Shown: piece by piece, positions 7,575 to 17,063 of the stretch
Layout of the letters: every line of letters begins with the position of its first letter
Position numbering within the stretch: position 1 is the first letter of the stretch
Source of the DNA: Staphylococcus simulans
GTDB taxonomy: Bacteria; Bacillota; Bacilli; Staphylococcales; Staphylococcaceae
NCBI RefSeq assembly: GCF_002902285.1
Contig: NZ_PPRU01000040.1
Location: forward strand, 1-51,776
Length of the DNA: 51,776 nt
Reading direction: 5' to 3'
The notes under the pieces: model-generated
Told to the model about the DNA's origin: nothing
Database searches by the model: none
Seen by the model: only the letters and a program-made list of their open reading frames with translations
Program-made: the position numbers and the translations under genes

Positions 7575-8951
7575 TTGAAATCAATCGAGGAAAAATTTAA
7601 AGACTGCCAAGGGTATTTTAAAACGCATATTACTAAAGATATTAAATACCGTAGAAAACAACTTAAAGCATTGAAACATGCGATTAATAAATATGAAAAT
7701 CAACTTTTAGCCGCATTGCATTTAGACTTAGGAAAAAATAAAGTAGAAGCGTATGCGACCGAAATCGGTGTCGTATTAAAAAGTATCAGTGCCGCTCGTA
7801 AAGATATACATAAATGGGCGAAAACGAAACAAGTGAACACGCCGCTCTATTTGTTCCCGAGTAAAAGTTATATTAAAAAAGAACCATTAGGCACAGTTTT
7901 GATTATCGGACCTTTCAACTATCCAGTTCAACTTGTATTTGAACCTTTAATTGGTGCGATCGCAGCTGGTAATACAGCAATTATCAAACCTTCAGAGCTG
8001 ACACCGAATGTAGCTTCTGTGATTACAAAAGTCGTTGAAGAAGCATTTGAATCAGCTTATATTACTTCAGTTGAAGGCGGTGTTGAAGAGACACAAGTCT
8101 TGTTAGAACAACCATTTGATTATATTTTCTTTACAGGCAGTGAACGTGTCGGACGTATTGTATATGAAGCAGCAAGTCGTCATTTGACACCTGTGACGTT
8201 AGAACTTGGCGGCAAGTCACCGGTTATTGTAGATGAGACAGCAAATTTGAAAGTCGCAAGTGAACGTATTGCGTTTGGAAAATTTATCAATGCGGGTCAA
8301 ACATGTGTAGCTCCTGACTATATCTTGGTCCATGAGTCGGTCAAAGCAGACTTGATCAAAGCCTTGCAAGGTACTATTAAAGAGTTCTATGGCAAAGAAC
8401 CGGATAAAAGTGAAGATTTCGGACGCATTGTGAATGATAAGCATTTTGAGCGTTTACAAGCGTTGATTCAGGACAATCAAGATAAAGTGGCTATCGGCGG
8501 TGAAACACATGAACCTTCACGTTATATTGCGCCAACGGTATTAGATAACGTGACTCCACAAGATTCAGTGATGGAAGAAGAAATCTTTGGACCGATTTTA
8601 CCGTTGTTGACGTATCAAACATTTGATGAAGCGGTCGAATTTATTCAAGCACGAACACGTCCGTTATCACTCTATTTGTTCAGTGAAGATGAAAATAATA
8701 CGGATCGTGTCTTAAATGAACTATCCTTTGGCGGCGGTGCTATCAATGATACGTTAATGCAGTTAGCGAATCCAAATCTGCCATTCGGCGGTGTAGGCGC
8801 TTCTGGTTTCGGTAAGTATCATGGTAAGTATTCGTTCTATACATTCACACACGAGAAATCATATATTTATAAAACTACACGCTTAGAATCTGGAATAATA
8901 TTCCCGCCTTACAAAGGGAAATTCTCTTATATTAAAAACTTATTCAAATAG
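7575..8951 (+). CDS. Aldehyde dehydrogenase (ALDH3-like)
   Basis: This is an NAD(P)-dependent oxidoreductase converting aldehydes to acids. Its length of 458 residues and its C-terminal hydrophobic/basic end (SYIKNLFK) resemble class-3 fatty-aldehyde dehydrogenases. The nucleotide-binding GSERVGR, the LELGGKSP glutamate motif and the catalytic Cys in NAGQTCVAPDY are intact, and PFGGVGASGFGKYHGKYSF closes the domain. I prefer the TTG at 7575 because AAAGGAG (7557-7563) sits upstream and the length then equals the S. aureus homologue. The in-frame TTG at 7533 would add 14 residues and has a poorer ribosome site. It is transcribed alone and ends in a terminator shared with pheA. The physiological aldehyde is unknown. 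Confidence 0.9.
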   Translation: MKSIEEKFKDCQGYFKTHITKDIKYRRKQLKALKHAINKYENQLLAALHLDLGKNKVEAYATEIGVVLKSISAARKDIHKWAKTKQVNTPLYLFPSKSYIKKEPLGTVLIIGPFNYPVQLVFEPLIGAIAAGNTAIIKPSELTPNVASVITKVVEEAFESAYITSVEGGVEETQVLLEQPFDYIFFTGSERVGRIVYEAASRHLTPVTLELGGKSPVIVDETANLKVASERIAFGKFINAGQTCVAPDYILVHESVKADLIKALQGTIKEFYGKEPDKSEDFGRIVNDKHFERLQALIQDNQDKVAIGGETHEPSRYIAPTVLDNVTPQDSVMEEEIFGPILPLLTYQTFDEAVEFIQARTRPLSLYLFSEDENNTDRVLNELSFGGGAINDTLMQLANPNLPFGGVGASGFGKYHGKYSFYTFTHEKSYIYKTTRLESGIIFPPYKGKFSYIKNLFK

Positions 8952-8991
8952 TAAAATGAACTATCTGATTGAAGTAGAATAACAATAATAA

Positions 8992-9030
8992 AACTGGGTC
9001 GAACTTTGAAAGCAAGGTTCGACCCAGTTT
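8992..9030. terminator. Bidirectional terminator between aldehyde dehydrogenase and pheA
   Basis: ACTGGGTCGAAC pairs perfectly with GTTCGACCCAGT. A-runs lie on one side and T-runs on the other, between two convergent genes. Confidence 0.92.
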
Positions 9031-9044
9031 ATTTAGAATATATC

Positions 9045-9851
9045 TTATTTAGTTTGTTTCTTGAAAGAACCGATGATTTTCACTTGATAATCTAAGGTTT
9101 CAAGTATTTTAATCACTTTGTCTAATTCAGAATTAAGCGTAGCATCGGCTTGGACAAAGAAGCGATATCTGCCTAATTGTGTTTTAAGCGGACGTGATTC
9201 AATCCAAGATAAGTTGATATTGAAAATTGCGAATGTATTTAAAATATTCGCAAGCAACCCGGCTCTATCTTGTTCTGGTGTAATCATTAATACAGTGTCT
9301 GTCGCATCTTCAGCGATAGTTAAGTGATTACCTATGATTAAGAAGCGGGTCACATTATGTGGAAAATCTTCAATATTTTGTTCAATTGCTTCTAGACGAT
9401 GATCTTCATTGATACCTAGCGGTGCAATCGCGCCCGTATGTTCATCAATAAAATCTAAACTTTGAACGGTACTTTCTGAATAGCCGATTTGAAATTGATG
9501 ACGCTGGATAAATTGGTTAGTTTGACTGATTGCAGGTGCGATAGAATACACTGTATCAATCGCTTCAATTGGTGTACCAGCTAAAGCATATAATCCGAAT
9601 TGGATATTTAAATGGATTTCACCAATAGCGTATATATTTTGATGTGCTAAGCCATCTGCGATGATGTTGATTGTGCCTTCAATTGAATTCTCAATCGGTA
9701 CGATACCAATGCTATCTGAGTCATTTTGAACCGCTTGAACGACTTCATATAAGTTGGATTTTGGATGATAGTCAGCTTCTGTTTCTGTTAAATACTTTTT
9801 AGAAGCAAGATATGAAAATGTACCCCTTGGACCTAAATAATATAAATTCAT
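9045..9851 (-). CDS. pheA: Prephenate dehydratase
   Basis: PheA converts prephenate to phenylpyruvate with loss of water and CO2 in phenylalanine synthesis. The catalytic domain starts YYLGPRGTFSYLASK and holds IVPIENSIEGT and the catalytic TRF motif in HNVTRFLIIG. The C-terminal ACT domain has the phenylalanine-binding ESRPL motif (WIESRPLKTQLGRYRF), so feedback inhibition by phenylalanine is expected. The 268-residue length is normal for the monofunctional enzyme. It lies 31 bases downstream of nos on the same strand, reproducing the nos-pdt operon known in S. aureus. No promoter is evident between them. Confidence 0.95.
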   Translation of the reverse strand: MNLYYLGPRGTFSYLASKKYLTETEADYHPKSNLYEVVQAVQNDSDSIGIVPIENSIEGTINIIADGLAHQNIYAIGEIHLNIQFGLYALAGTPIEAIDTVYSIAPAISQTNQFIQRHQFQIGYSESTVQSLDFIDEHTGAIAPLGINEDHRLEAIEQNIEDFPHNVTRFLIIGNHLTIAEDATDTVLMITPEQDRAGLLANILNTFAIFNINLSWIESRPLKTQLGRYRFFVQADATLNSELDKVIKILETLDYQVKIIGSFKKQTK

Positions 9852-9882
9852 TTTTGCATTTCCCCTTTGATGTGACGCACAG

Positions 9883-10962
9883 TTAATGGAAAGGGCACCC
9901 AGTTGTTTCTGCTGGTTTCTTATAAAAGAAATTTGGTTCTTTCATCACATTTTTATACCCATGATGATAGTTCGAAACCAGAGTAGGTGACAGTGATGGT
10001 ACGAGCCAAGACCATTTTCCAGTAACTTCACGATTGGCTTTTGCTTCATTGGATTCAAAGTGTTCGAATTGTTTAGCAGCTGTTAGGTGATCGACAATCG
10101 ATGCACCTACTTTTTTAAACGAATGATACACTGCATCATTCAGTTCTACCATAATACGATCTTTATTGAATGAAGTATTTTTAAGTGTATCAAATTCAAA
10201 CGCTTCTGCAACTTTTTCTATTAAATTATAGCGGTATGTGTCAGTAAAATTACGTACAGCAATTTCATTTACCATATACCAGCCATTAAATGGTACTGTT
10301 GGATAAGTAATACCGCCGATTTTTAAATCCATACTAGAAATAATCGGTACCGCATACCATTTCAATCCTAAGTCAGCAAGTTTAGGGTAATGGCGGTGTT
10401 CGATTGGAACTTCTAGGACCAGTTCTTCAGGTAAATCATGCAGGCGCGGGAAGCGCTCACCAGGCAATTTATAAATCAATGGTAAGACATCAAAATCTGT
10501 ACCTGCACCTTGCCAACCTAAGTGTTGTGCAGTTTTAGTCATCTCGCGTTCCGCAGGATCCCCAGCATCTTCATAACCTGCATAGCGAATTAATTGATTA
10601 TTATAGATGATAGGCGGATGATCTTCTTCTTGCGCATAAATCGTAATGTAAGATTGAATTTTTCCACCGTTTGTCGCTTCGTCTAAATGTTTGTGGATAG
10701 ATTCGATAAAGGCATCATTGTCTTTGACGTCACGTGCATCTTGAACGATTAACGTTTCCCAAAATAATCGTCCGATACAACGATTGGAATTACGCCAGGC
10801 CATACGTGCACCATATGTTAGTTCTTCCGTCGTATGGTGATACGTGCCAGTTTCGTTAATTTCCTTTTCGATTGCTTCTAATCTCTCTTGAATAACATTT
10901 TCGTCATAATTCAACTCTCGATACATTGTGTGAATAAATTCAGTCGCTTTCTCTAATAACAT
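9883..10962 (-). CDS. nos: Nitric oxide synthase, oxygenase domain only
   Basis: This bacterial NOS oxidises arginine to citrulline and nitric oxide, using reductases encoded elsewhere because no reductase domain is attached. It is cytoplasmic and haem-bound. With the start at 10962 (ATG preceded by GAGGTGA) the protein has 359 residues, and the proximal haem ligand in [10 protein letters not shown] falls at Cys62, the same number as in S. aureus NOS. The upstream in-frame ATG at 11022 would add 20 residues with no family counterpart. The core motifs [17 protein letters not shown] and TGKWSWLVP are intact. It is followed closely by pheA. In staphylococci the product is linked to oxidative stress protection and respiration; that is family knowledge. 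Confidence 0.95.
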   Translation of the reverse strand: MLLEKATEFIHTMYRELNYDENVIQERLEAIEKEINETGTYHHTTEELTYGARMAWRNSNRCIGRLFWETLIVQDARDVKDNDAFIESIHKHLDEATNGGKIQSYITIYAQEEDHPPIIYNNQLIRYAGYEDAGDPAEREMTKTAQHLGWQGAGTDFDVLPLIYKLPGERFPRLHDLPEELVLEVPIEHRHYPKLADLGLKWYAVPIISSMDLKIGGITYPTVPFNGWYMVNEIAVRNFTDTYRYNLIEKVAEAFEFDTLKNTSFNKDRIMVELNDAVYHSFKKVGASIVDHLTAAKQFEHFESNEAKANREVTGKWSWLVPSLSPTLVSNYHHGYKNVMKEPNFFYKKPAETTGCPFH

Positions 10963-11111
10963 TTTCTTCACCTCATCTTTATTATAGGAGTAATAAGGGA
11001 AAACCCCTAGTAAAGATGTCACACAAAATATAGAAATCCAACTAAATCTGACAAAATTATTACATTAATAAAAAAGTATTTACAAAATTAATTGATTTAA
11101 TTTCAATTTCG

Positions 11112-11123
11112 GTACAATTGTAC
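11112..11123. promoter_or_regulatory. Perfect palindrome overlapping a possible pncB promoter
   Basis: GTACAATTGTAC is a 12-bp perfect palindrome containing a TACAAT -10-like hexamer, with TTGATT 15 bases upstream. It lies 90 bases before the pncB start. A second small dyad, CATACCCC...GGGGAATG, follows near 11133. An operator for an NAD regulator is possible but unproven. Confidence 0.35.
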
Positions 11124-11212
11124 GAAGAATGACATACCCCCTAACGGGGAATGTATAAAAGCCTATAAGAATGTGATAAACTAAACAAAAAAGGTTGATT
11201 GGGGAGAAAGTT

Positions 11213-12682
11213 ATGTATCAATTTAGAGATGACAGCTTAATGCTTCATAATGACTTATACCAAATTAATATGGCTGAAAGTTATTGGTATGATAATGTTC
11301 ATGAAAGAAAGGCGGTCTTTGATTTATATTTCCGCAAGATGCCATTCGACAGCGGTTATGCTGTATTTAATGGATTACGCAGAATTATTCAATTTATCGA
11401 AAATTTCCATTTTACTGAAACGGATTTAACATATTTAAAATCTATTGGTTACCAAGATGACTTTTTAGATTATTTGAAAGACTTGCGCTTTACTGGAAAC
11501 ATTCGAGCAATGGAAGAGGGCGAAGTATGTTTTAATAATGAGCCTTTAGTAAGGGTAGAGGCGCCATTAATTCAAGCACAATTAATTGAAACGATTTTAT
11601 TAAATATCGTTAACTTCCATACGTTGATTGCGACAAAAGCAAGCAGGATTAAACAAGTCGCACCTAACGACTTATTAATGGAATTTGGTACAAGACGTGC
11701 ACAAGAAGAAGACGCAGCATTATGGGGAGCAAGAGCAGCTATTATCGGCGGTTTTGATTCTACAAGTAATGTCAGAGCGGGTAAATTATTCGGTATTCCT
11801 GTATCCGGTACACATGCGCATGCTTTTGTACAAACTTATGGTGATGAATATGTTGCATTTAAAAAATATGCAGAGCGTCATAAAGACTGTGTCTTTTTAG
11901 TAGATACTTTCCATACGTTAAAATCAGGTGTGCCGACAGCGATTAAAGTGGCACAAGAATTAGGCGATAAAATCAACTTTATCGGTATACGTTTAGATTC
12001 AGGTGATATTGCTTACTTATCTAAAGAAGCACGTAAAATGTTAGATGAAGCAGGTTTCACTGATGCGAAAATCATTGCATCTAACGATTTAGACGAAGAA
12101 ACAATCATGAGTTTGAAAGCACAAGGTGCGAAAGTCGACTCATGGGGTGTAGGTACGAAGTTAATCACAGGTTATGATCAACCAGCATTAGGAGCAGTTT
12201 ATAAACTTGTTGCTGTAGAAGATGAATCAGGTGAGTACCAAGATCGTATTAAACTATCAAACAATGCGGAGAAAGTAACAACACCTGGTAAGAAAAATGT
12301 TTATCGTATTATTAATAAAGCAACAGGTAAAGCAGAAGGGGATTATATTACACTTGCACATGAAGATCCATATGCAGAACAACCATTGAAATTGTTCCAC
12401 CCAGTGCATACGTATAAAAGTAAGAAAGTAAAATCATTCGAAGCGATTGATCTGCATAAAGATATCTATACTGAAGGTAAATTAGTTTATGAATTACCAC
12501 ACGAAAAAACAGCCCAAGCCTTCTTAAAAACAAATTTAGAACATCTATGGGAAGAAAACAAACGTTTCTTAAACCCTCAAGAGTACCCTGTTGATTTAAG
12601 TAAAGCATGTTGGGATAACAAACAACAAAAAATCTTTGAAGTCGCAGAAGATGTCAAAGAAATGGAGGAACGACATGAGTAG
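11213..12682 (+). CDS. pncB: Nicotinate phosphoribosyltransferase
   Basis: PncB joins nicotinate with PRPP, helped by ATP, to give nicotinate mononucleotide, the second step of NAD salvage. The 489 residues begin [20 protein letters not shown], the typical family start. They contain [29 protein letters not shown] (region of the phosphorylated histidine) and [13 protein letters not shown] in the phosphate-binding barrel. I use the ATG at 11213, which follows GGGGAGAAAG; the in-frame ATG at 11195 overlaps no good ribosome site. Its last 8 bases overlap nadE, implying translational coupling. Together with pncA upstream this makes a nicotinamide-to-NAD route. Confidence 0.95.
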   Translation: MYQFRDDSLMLHNDLYQINMAESYWYDNVHERKAVFDLYFRKMPFDSGYAVFNGLRRIIQFIENFHFTETDLTYLKSIGYQDDFLDYLKDLRFTGNIRAMEEGEVCFNNEPLVRVEAPLIQAQLIETILLNIVNFHTLIATKASRIKQVAPNDLLMEFGTRRAQEEDAALWGARAAIIGGFDSTSNVRAGKLFGIPVSGTHAHAFVQTYGDEYVAFKKYAERHKDCVFLVDTFHTLKSGVPTAIKVAQELGDKINFIGIRLDSGDIAYLSKEARKMLDEAGFTDAKIIASNDLDEETIMSLKAQGAKVDSWGVGTKLITGYDQPALGAVYKLVAVEDESGEYQDRIKLSNNAEKVTTPGKKNVYRIINKATGKAEGDYITLAHEDPYAEQPLKLFHPVHTYKSKKVKSFEAIDLHKDIYTEGKLVYELPHEKTAQAFLKTNLEHLWEENKRFLNPQEYPVDLSKACWDNKQQKIFEVAEDVKEMEERHE

Positions 12683-13520
12683 TGAATTGCAGGATATTAT
12701 TGTTAAAGAAATGAAAGTTAAACCATCCATCGATAGTGAAAGTGAAGTCCATGAACTCATTCACTTTATTAAACACTATGTTCAAAGTCATGGTTTTATC
12801 CAATCGTTAGTATTGGGTATTTCAGGCGGCCAAGATTCAACACTTGCCGGTCGTTTGTGTCAAATTGCGGTAGAACAGCTACGAGAAGAAGGCAGAAATG
12901 TACGCTTTATCGCAGTTAAGTTACCATATGGTGTACAAAAAGACGCAGATGAAGTTGAAGATGCTTTGAAGTTCATTCAACCAGATGAAACTGTCACGGT
13001 TAATATTAAACCGGCAGTTGATCAAAGTGTTAATGCATTGAATGAAGCTGGATTTGAATTAACAGACTTTCAACGCGGTAATGAAAAAGCACGTGAACGT
13101 ATGAAAGTTCAATTTGCGATTGCGGCAAACCAAAGCGGTATTGTCATCGGAACTGATCATTCTGCAGAAAATATTACAGGCTTCTTCACAAAATATGGCG
13201 ATGGCGCTGCAGATATAGCGCCTCTATTCGGCTTAAATAAGCGACAAGGGCGTCAATTATTGGCATACTTAAATGCACCGAAACATCTTTATGAAAAAGT
13301 GCCGACTGCTGATTTAGAAGATGACAAACCGCAACTTCCAGATGAAGAAGCATTAGGCGTGACTTATGATGCGATTGATGATTATTTAGAAGGCAAACCT
13401 GTGTCTGAAAAAGATCAAAAAGTAATTGAAGGCCACTACTTAAGAAATGCGCATAAGCGAGAATTAGCATACACACGCTACACTTGGCCAAAATCAGAAT
13501 CATCGAAAGAAAAAGAGTGA
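12675..13520 (+). CDS. nadE: Ammonia-dependent NAD synthetase
   Basis: NadE amidates nicotinate adenine dinucleotide to NAD using ammonia and ATP. The 281 residues carry the pyrophosphatase P-loop GISGGQDST (residues 48-56), the [12 protein letters not shown] segment, [29 protein letters not shown] and [15 protein letters not shown]. There is no glutaminase domain, so free ammonia is the donor. The ATG at 12675 follows ATGGAGGAACGAC and sits inside the pncB tail. An upstream in-frame ATG at 12636 lies within pncB and has no family support. The C-terminus carries a few extra Lys/Glu residues after YTWPKS compared with S. aureus. Confidence 0.95.
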   Translation: MSSELQDIIVKEMKVKPSIDSESEVHELIHFIKHYVQSHGFIQSLVLGISGGQDSTLAGRLCQIAVEQLREEGRNVRFIAVKLPYGVQKDADEVEDALKFIQPDETVTVNIKPAVDQSVNALNEAGFELTDFQRGNEKARERMKVQFAIAANQSGIVIGTDHSAENITGFFTKYGDGAADIAPLFGLNKRQGRQLLAYLNAPKHLYEKVPTADLEDDKPQLPDEEALGVTYDAIDDYLEGKPVSEKDQKVIEGHYLRNAHKRELAYTRYTWPKSESSKEKE

Positions 13521-13526
13521 CAAATA

Positions 13527-13540
13527 ATCAGTCGACTGAT
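13527..13540. repeat. 14-bp perfect palindrome after nadE
   Basis: ATCAGTCGACTGAT is a perfect dyad starting 6 bases after the nadE stop and 40 bases before the UPF0316 gene. It has no T-run, so it is a poor terminator. It may be an operator or chance. Confidence 0.4.
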
Positions 13541-13580
13541 AAAATAAGCTAGATTTCAATTTGAAAAGAGGTAATATATT

Positions 13581-14150
13581 TTGTCAGTAATTTCAGCAAA
13601 TCCATGGCTGATGCTGCTCTCAATTTTTATCATTAACGTTGCTTATGTGACATGTCTCACAGTTCGTACGATTCTTACCTTAAAAGGTTACCGTTATGTC
13701 GCAGCAGCGGTTAGTTTCCTTGAAGTGTTAATCTATATTATCGGATTAGGCTTAGTGATGGCTAACTTGGATAAATTCCAAAATATTGTAGCTTATGCGT
13801 TTGGTTTCTCTGTCGGCATTATTGTCGGTATGAAAATTGAAGAGAAACTTGCATTAGGTTATTCTGTAGTCAATGTGACAACAGCCAATTACGAATTAGA
13901 TTTACCGACACAACTTAGAAATTTAGGTTACGGTGTCACACACTTCCCAGCTTATGGTCGAGACGGCGAACGTTTAGTCATGCAAATTCTGACACCAAGA
14001 CGCTTTGAACTTAAGTTGATGGATACGATCAAACAACTTGATGACAAAGCATTCGTCATTGCCTATGAAGCACGAACATTACATGGCGGCTTCTGGGTTA
14101 AAGGTATTAGAAGTAAACGATTGAAGGCGTATGATACAGATGAAATTTGA
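13581..14150 (+). CDS. UPF0316/DUF2179 membrane protein
   Basis: This is a conserved protein of unknown function. Residues 1-75 form three hydrophobic segments ([54 protein letters not shown]). The rest is a soluble DUF2179 domain ([45 protein letters not shown]) like that in YitT-type proteins, thought to bind a small ligand. The start is TTG at 13581, nine bases after AGAGG; the staphylococcal homologue begins with the same residues. The 189-residue length is slightly shorter than in S. aureus. It overlaps the next small gene by 20 bases, so the two are probably coupled. No enzymatic motif is visible. Confidence 0.85.
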   Translation: MSVISANPWLMLLSIFIINVAYVTCLTVRTILTLKGYRYVAAAVSFLEVLIYIIGLGLVMANLDKFQNIVAYAFGFSVGIIVGMKIEEKLALGYSVVNVTTANYELDLPTQLRNLGYGVTHFPAYGRDGERLVMQILTPRRFELKLMDTIKQLDDKAFVIAYEARTLHGGFWVKGIRSKRLKAYDTDEI

Positions 14151-14313
14151 AGTAGCAGAAAACGAAACGATTCAAGAATGTTTAGCACGTATGCGTGAAG
14201 CGGGCTATATGCCAGTGAAGCGGTTTGAGAAACCAGTCTATCGTGAAAATAAAGACGGCAGTATAGAAGTTGAGCGTCAACATATACAATTTGTCGGTAA
14301 GAAAATTCAATAA
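14131..14313 (+). CDS. NETI motif-containing small protein
   Basis: This 60-residue acidic/basic protein carries the [12 protein letters not shown] block that names the NETI family (unknown function), followed by [13 protein letters not shown] and a C-terminal IQFVGKKIQ. It overlaps the UPF0316 gene in another frame and almost certainly shares its transcript; the pair is conserved in staphylococci. Two starts are possible: ATG at 14131 or ATG at 14140 ([11 protein letters not shown]). The weak ribosome site GAAGG at 14123-14127 does not separate them well. A strong terminator follows directly. Confidence 0.8.
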   Translation: MIQMKFEVAENETIQECLARMREAGYMPVKRFEKPVYRENKDGSIEVERQHIQFVGKKIQ

Positions 14314-14321
14314 ATGTGCAG

Positions 14322-14365
14322 AAAGCCCAATTTGTATTTTGATATGAAATACGAGTTGGGCTTTT
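14322..14365 (+). terminator. Terminator after the UPF0316-NETI pair
   Basis: AAAGCCCAA...TTGGGCTTT arms extend into a GTATTT/AAATAC inner stem, followed by a T-run. Confidence 0.9.
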
Positions 14366-14407
14366 TAGATAAAAGTTTGGAAAGCCTTATACATTTGAAA
14401 AAAATTC

Positions 14408-14416
14408 TGTTAAAAT
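14408..14416 (+). promoter_or_regulatory. Extended -10 promoter of purB
   Basis: TGTTAAAAT is an extended -10 (TG at 14408-14409, TAAAAT at 14411-14416), with a weak -35 TTATAC 17 bases upstream (14388-14393). It lies just upstream of the two PurBox-like sites. Confidence 0.55.
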
Positions 14417-14434
14417 AGAGAGTATAAGAGTAAA

Positions 14435-14481
14435 AAGTCGAACGTTTTGCAGGATATTTTGAAGAATGTACATGTTCTGTG
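14435..14481. promoter_or_regulatory. Pair of PurBox-like PurR sites before purB
   Basis: AAGTCGAACGTTTT (14435-14448) resembles the Gram-positive PurBox core CGAACRTT. About 30 bases on, ATGTTCTGTG (14472-14481) resembles the same box in the opposite orientation, as in tandem PurR operators. purB is a PurR target in S. aureus. Binding here is inferred, and the second box is degenerate. Confidence 0.45.
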
Positions 14482-14525
14482 AGCGTCCACATTTAAAATC
14501 AAACTTTAAGATAGGAGTTTATGAA

Positions 14526-15824
14526 ATGATTGAACGTTATTCTCGTGAAGAAATGTCACAAATCTGGACAGACCAAAATCGTTATGAAGCATGGTTGGAG
14601 GTTGAAATCCTAGCATGTGAAGCTTGGAGTGAATTAGGTTTTATCCCGAAAGAAGACGTTAAAAAAATCCGTGAAAATGCGCGTGTAGATGTAGACCGTG
14701 CGAAAGAAATTGAATTAGAAACTCGTCATGACGTTGTTGCTTTCACACGTCAAGTTTCTGAAACTTTAGGAGAAGAACGTAAGTGGGTGCACTATGGTTT
14801 AACTTCAACAGACGTTGTAGATACAGCGTTAAGCTACCAAATCAAACAAGCAAACGATATTTTGGAAAAAGACATTGAACGTTTTATCGAAGTATTAGCT
14901 GCGAAAGCGAAAAAATATAAATATACATTAATGATGGGTCGTACACATGGTGTGCATGCTGAACCGACAACATTCGGCGTAAAAATGGCATTATGGTATC
15001 AAGAAATGGTACGTAACTTTAAACGTTTTAAAGAAGTACGTAAAGAAATCGAAGTAGGTAAAATGAGTGGTGCAGTCGGAACATTCGCAAATATCCCACC
15101 TGAAATCGAAGCATACGTTACAAAACACTTAGGTCTTGATTTTGCACCTGTATCAACACAAACATTACAACGTGACCGTCATGCGTATTACATCGCAACA
15201 TTAGCTTTAATCGCAACTTCTATGGAGAAATTTGCAGTTGAAGTACGTAACTTGCAAAAAACAGAAACACGAGAAGTAGAAGAAGCATTCGCGAAAGGCC
15301 AAAAAGGTTCTTCAGCAATGCCGCATAAACGTAACCCGATCGGTTCAGAAAATATTACAGGTATTTCACGTGTCATCCGTGGTTACATTACAACAGCATA
15401 CGAAAACGTTCCATTATGGCATGAACGTGATATTTCACACTCATCTGCAGAACGTATTATGTTACCAGATGTGACAATCGCATTAGATTATGCATTAAAT
15501 CGTTTCACAAACATCATCGATCGTTTAACAGTCTTTGAAGATAATATGATGGCTAACATCAACAAAACATTCGGTTTAATTTATTCACAACGTGTGTTAT
15601 TATCATTAATTAACAAAGGTATGGTACGTGAACAAGCTTATGACTTAGTTCAACCAAAAGCGATGGAATCTTGGGAAACTAAAACACCATTCAGAGAATT
15701 GCTTGAACAAGATTCACAAATTACTGATGTATTAAGCAAAGAAGACTTAGACAAAGCCTTCGATCCAAAACACCACTTAAATCAAGTGGATACAATTTTC
15801 GAACGTGCTGGTTTAGCTGACTAA
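14526..15824 (+). CDS. purB: Adenylosuccinate lyase
   Basis: PurB catalyses two fumarate-releasing steps in purine synthesis: SAICAR to AICAR, and adenylosuccinate to AMP. The 432 residues begin [10 protein letters not shown] and contain [27 protein letters not shown] and the superfamily signature [11 protein letters not shown]. The ATG at 14526 is 8 bases after AGGAG (14513-14517); further in-frame upstream codons are not supported by the family. It is monocistronic, away from the main pur operon, behind a PurBox-like pair. In S. aureus, as I remember it, the staphopain/staphostatin genes lie just upstream; here they are absent. Confidence 0.96.
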   Translation: MIERYSREEMSQIWTDQNRYEAWLEVEILACEAWSELGFIPKEDVKKIRENARVDVDRAKEIELETRHDVVAFTRQVSETLGEERKWVHYGLTSTDVVDTALSYQIKQANDILEKDIERFIEVLAAKAKKYKYTLMMGRTHGVHAEPTTFGVKMALWYQEMVRNFKRFKEVRKEIEVGKMSGAVGTFANIPPEIEAYVTKHLGLDFAPVSTQTLQRDRHAYYIATLALIATSMEKFAVEVRNLQKTETREVEEAFAKGQKGSSAMPHKRNPIGSENITGISRVIRGYITTAYENVPLWHERDISHSSAERIMLPDVTIALDYALNRFTNIIDRLTVFEDNMMANINKTFGLIYSQRVLLSLINKGMVREQAYDLVQPKAMESWETKTPFRELLEQDSQITDVLSKEDLDKAFDPKHHLNQVDTIFERAGLAD

Positions 15825-15939
15825 TGTTTACCATAAATTTGTATATCGCAACAATTTCTTAAGGGTCATGACTACACTTTAATGTATTAGTACGTTAAAA
15901 TAGGATAAAGATGAACACAAAGAACAGGAGTTGTTTGAT

Positions 15940-16242
15940 ATGCAAATTGAGAAGTTACGCGGTAAAGCATTAGATGAGCTGTTTGATGCGATTCTAACGC
16001 TTGAAAATAGAGAAGAGTGTTACCAGTTTTTTGATGACTTATGTACTGTAAATGAAATTCAATCGTTATCACAAAGACTTCAAGTTGCTAAAATGATTAA
16101 ACAAGGCTATACGTATGCAACGATTGAAAAAGAAACAGGTGCTTCTACAGCGACAATTTCCAGAGTAAAACGCTCCTTACAATGGGGTAACGACGCTTAT
16201 ACTGTCGTATTAGATCGCATGAATATCGAAACAAATGACTAG
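15940..16242 (+). CDS. YerC/YecD family TrpR-related DNA-binding protein
   Basis: This 100-residue helical protein is related to the Trp repressor. The helix-turn-helix is near the C-terminal half (TYATIEKETGASTATISRVKRSL), preceded by VNEIQSLSQRLQVAKMIKQG, which in TrpR forms the core helices. No ligand or operator is known to me for the staphylococcal member. The ATG at 15940 follows AACAGGAG at a good distance; the in-frame TTG at 15931 is too close to it. It is transcribed alone and ends at a clear terminator before pcrB. Confidence 0.88.
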   Translation: MQIEKLRGKALDELFDAILTLENREECYQFFDDLCTVNEIQSLSQRLQVAKMIKQGYTYATIEKETGASTATISRVKRSLQWGNDAYTVVLDRMNIETND

Positions 16243-16245
16243 TTC

Positions 16246-16290
16246 AAAACAGAGCCTGCACATCTTATGATGTGAGAGGTTCTGTTTTTC
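16246..16290 (+). terminator. Terminator after the TrpR-like gene
   Basis: AAACAGAGCC...GGTTCTGTTTTT with an inner CACATC/GATGTG pairing and a T-run. Confidence 0.92.
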
Positions 16291-16310
16291 TTTGTTTAGA
16301 CATATCCGTT

Positions 16311-16339
16311 TAGAATCTAAGTGGTAAAAATGATATAAT
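16311..16339 (+). promoter_or_regulatory. Promoter of the pcrB-pcrA-ligA-camS operon
   Basis: TAGAAT (16311-16316), a 17-base spacer and TATAAT (16334-16339), with an extended -10 (TGATATAAT). It lies 33 bases upstream of pcrB. Confidence 0.6.
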
Positions 16340-16372
16340 CAAATGTATGTTTAAAAGAAGGGAAACGGTAAA

Positions 16373-17062
16373 ATGTACGACATAAAAAAGTGGCAACATG
16401 TATTTAAATTAGATCCTGCAAAGACAATCAATGATGAAGATTTAGATAAAATCTGTATGTCAAATACAGATGCAATTGTGATTGGCGGAACTGATAATGT
16501 GACTGAAGACAATGTCATTCAATTGATGAGTCGTGTCCGTCGTTATCCGCTTCCACTCGTCCTTGAAATTTCCAACTTAGAAAGCATCATGCCTGGTTTT
16601 GACTTCTACTTTGTCCCGATGGTCTTAAACAGCCCGGATGTACAATACCAAAATGGCTTATTGCTAGAAGCACTTAAAGAATACGGTCATATGATGGATT
16701 TTGATGAAATCAAATTCCAAGGGTACATCATATTAAATCCTGATTCTAAAGCCGCGGTGAAAACACAAGCAAAAACAGATTTAGATGAATCAGATATTGA
16801 AGCTTACGCATTGATGACGGATAAAGTCTATCAATTTCCAATCATGTACATAGAATATAGCGGCACGTTCGGAGATATGGAAATGGTTCGTACTGCAAAA
16901 CAAAATGTTGAACAAGCACATGTGTTTTATGGCGGCGGTATCCGCTCATTAAGCGATGCGCAAGTTGCGGCGAAAGAAGCAGATACGATTGTCGTCGGCA
17001 ATTTAGTCTATACCGATATCAAACAAGCATTGAAAACAGTTAAAATAAAGGAGTTATCTTAA
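16373..17062 (+). CDS. pcrB: Heptaprenylglyceryl phosphate synthase PcrB
   Basis: PcrB is a TIM-barrel prenyltransferase that joins sn-glycerol-1-phosphate to heptaprenyl diphosphate, forming archaea-like ether lipids in Firmicutes. The 229 residues show the barrel's phosphate-binding GGGI ([12 protein letters not shown]) and VVGNLVY near the end, plus the conserved [10 protein letters not shown] and [10 protein letters not shown] segments. It opens an operon in which pcrA follows after a single base between stop and start, so the transcript is shared with the helicase although the functions are unrelated. This gene order is conserved in Bacillales. Confidence 0.95.
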   Translation: MYDIKKWQHVFKLDPAKTINDEDLDKICMSNTDAIVIGGTDNVTEDNVIQLMSRVRRYPLPLVLEISNLESIMPGFDFYFVPMVLNSPDVQYQNGLLLEALKEYGHMMDFDEIKFQGYIILNPDSKAAVKTQAKTDLDESDIEAYALMTDKVYQFPIMYIEYSGTFGDMEMVRTAKQNVEQAHVFYGGGIRSLSDAQVAAKEADTIVVGNLVYTDIKQALKTVKIKELS

Positions 17063-17063
17063 G

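Noticed and set aside
8992..9030. Hairpin as a dispersed repeat or small RNA
   Set aside because: It lies exactly between two convergent stops and behaves as a bidirectional terminator; no second copy was noticed in the window.
10963..11022. Longer N-terminus of NOS from the ATG at 11022
   Set aside because: The extra 20 residues have no counterpart, and GAGGTGA directly precedes the ATG at 10962, which also puts the haem cysteine at position 62.
14466..14525. Upstream extension or leader peptide of purB
   Set aside because: The extension has no family support and lacks its own ribosome site; the sequence is better explained by PurR boxes and leader.
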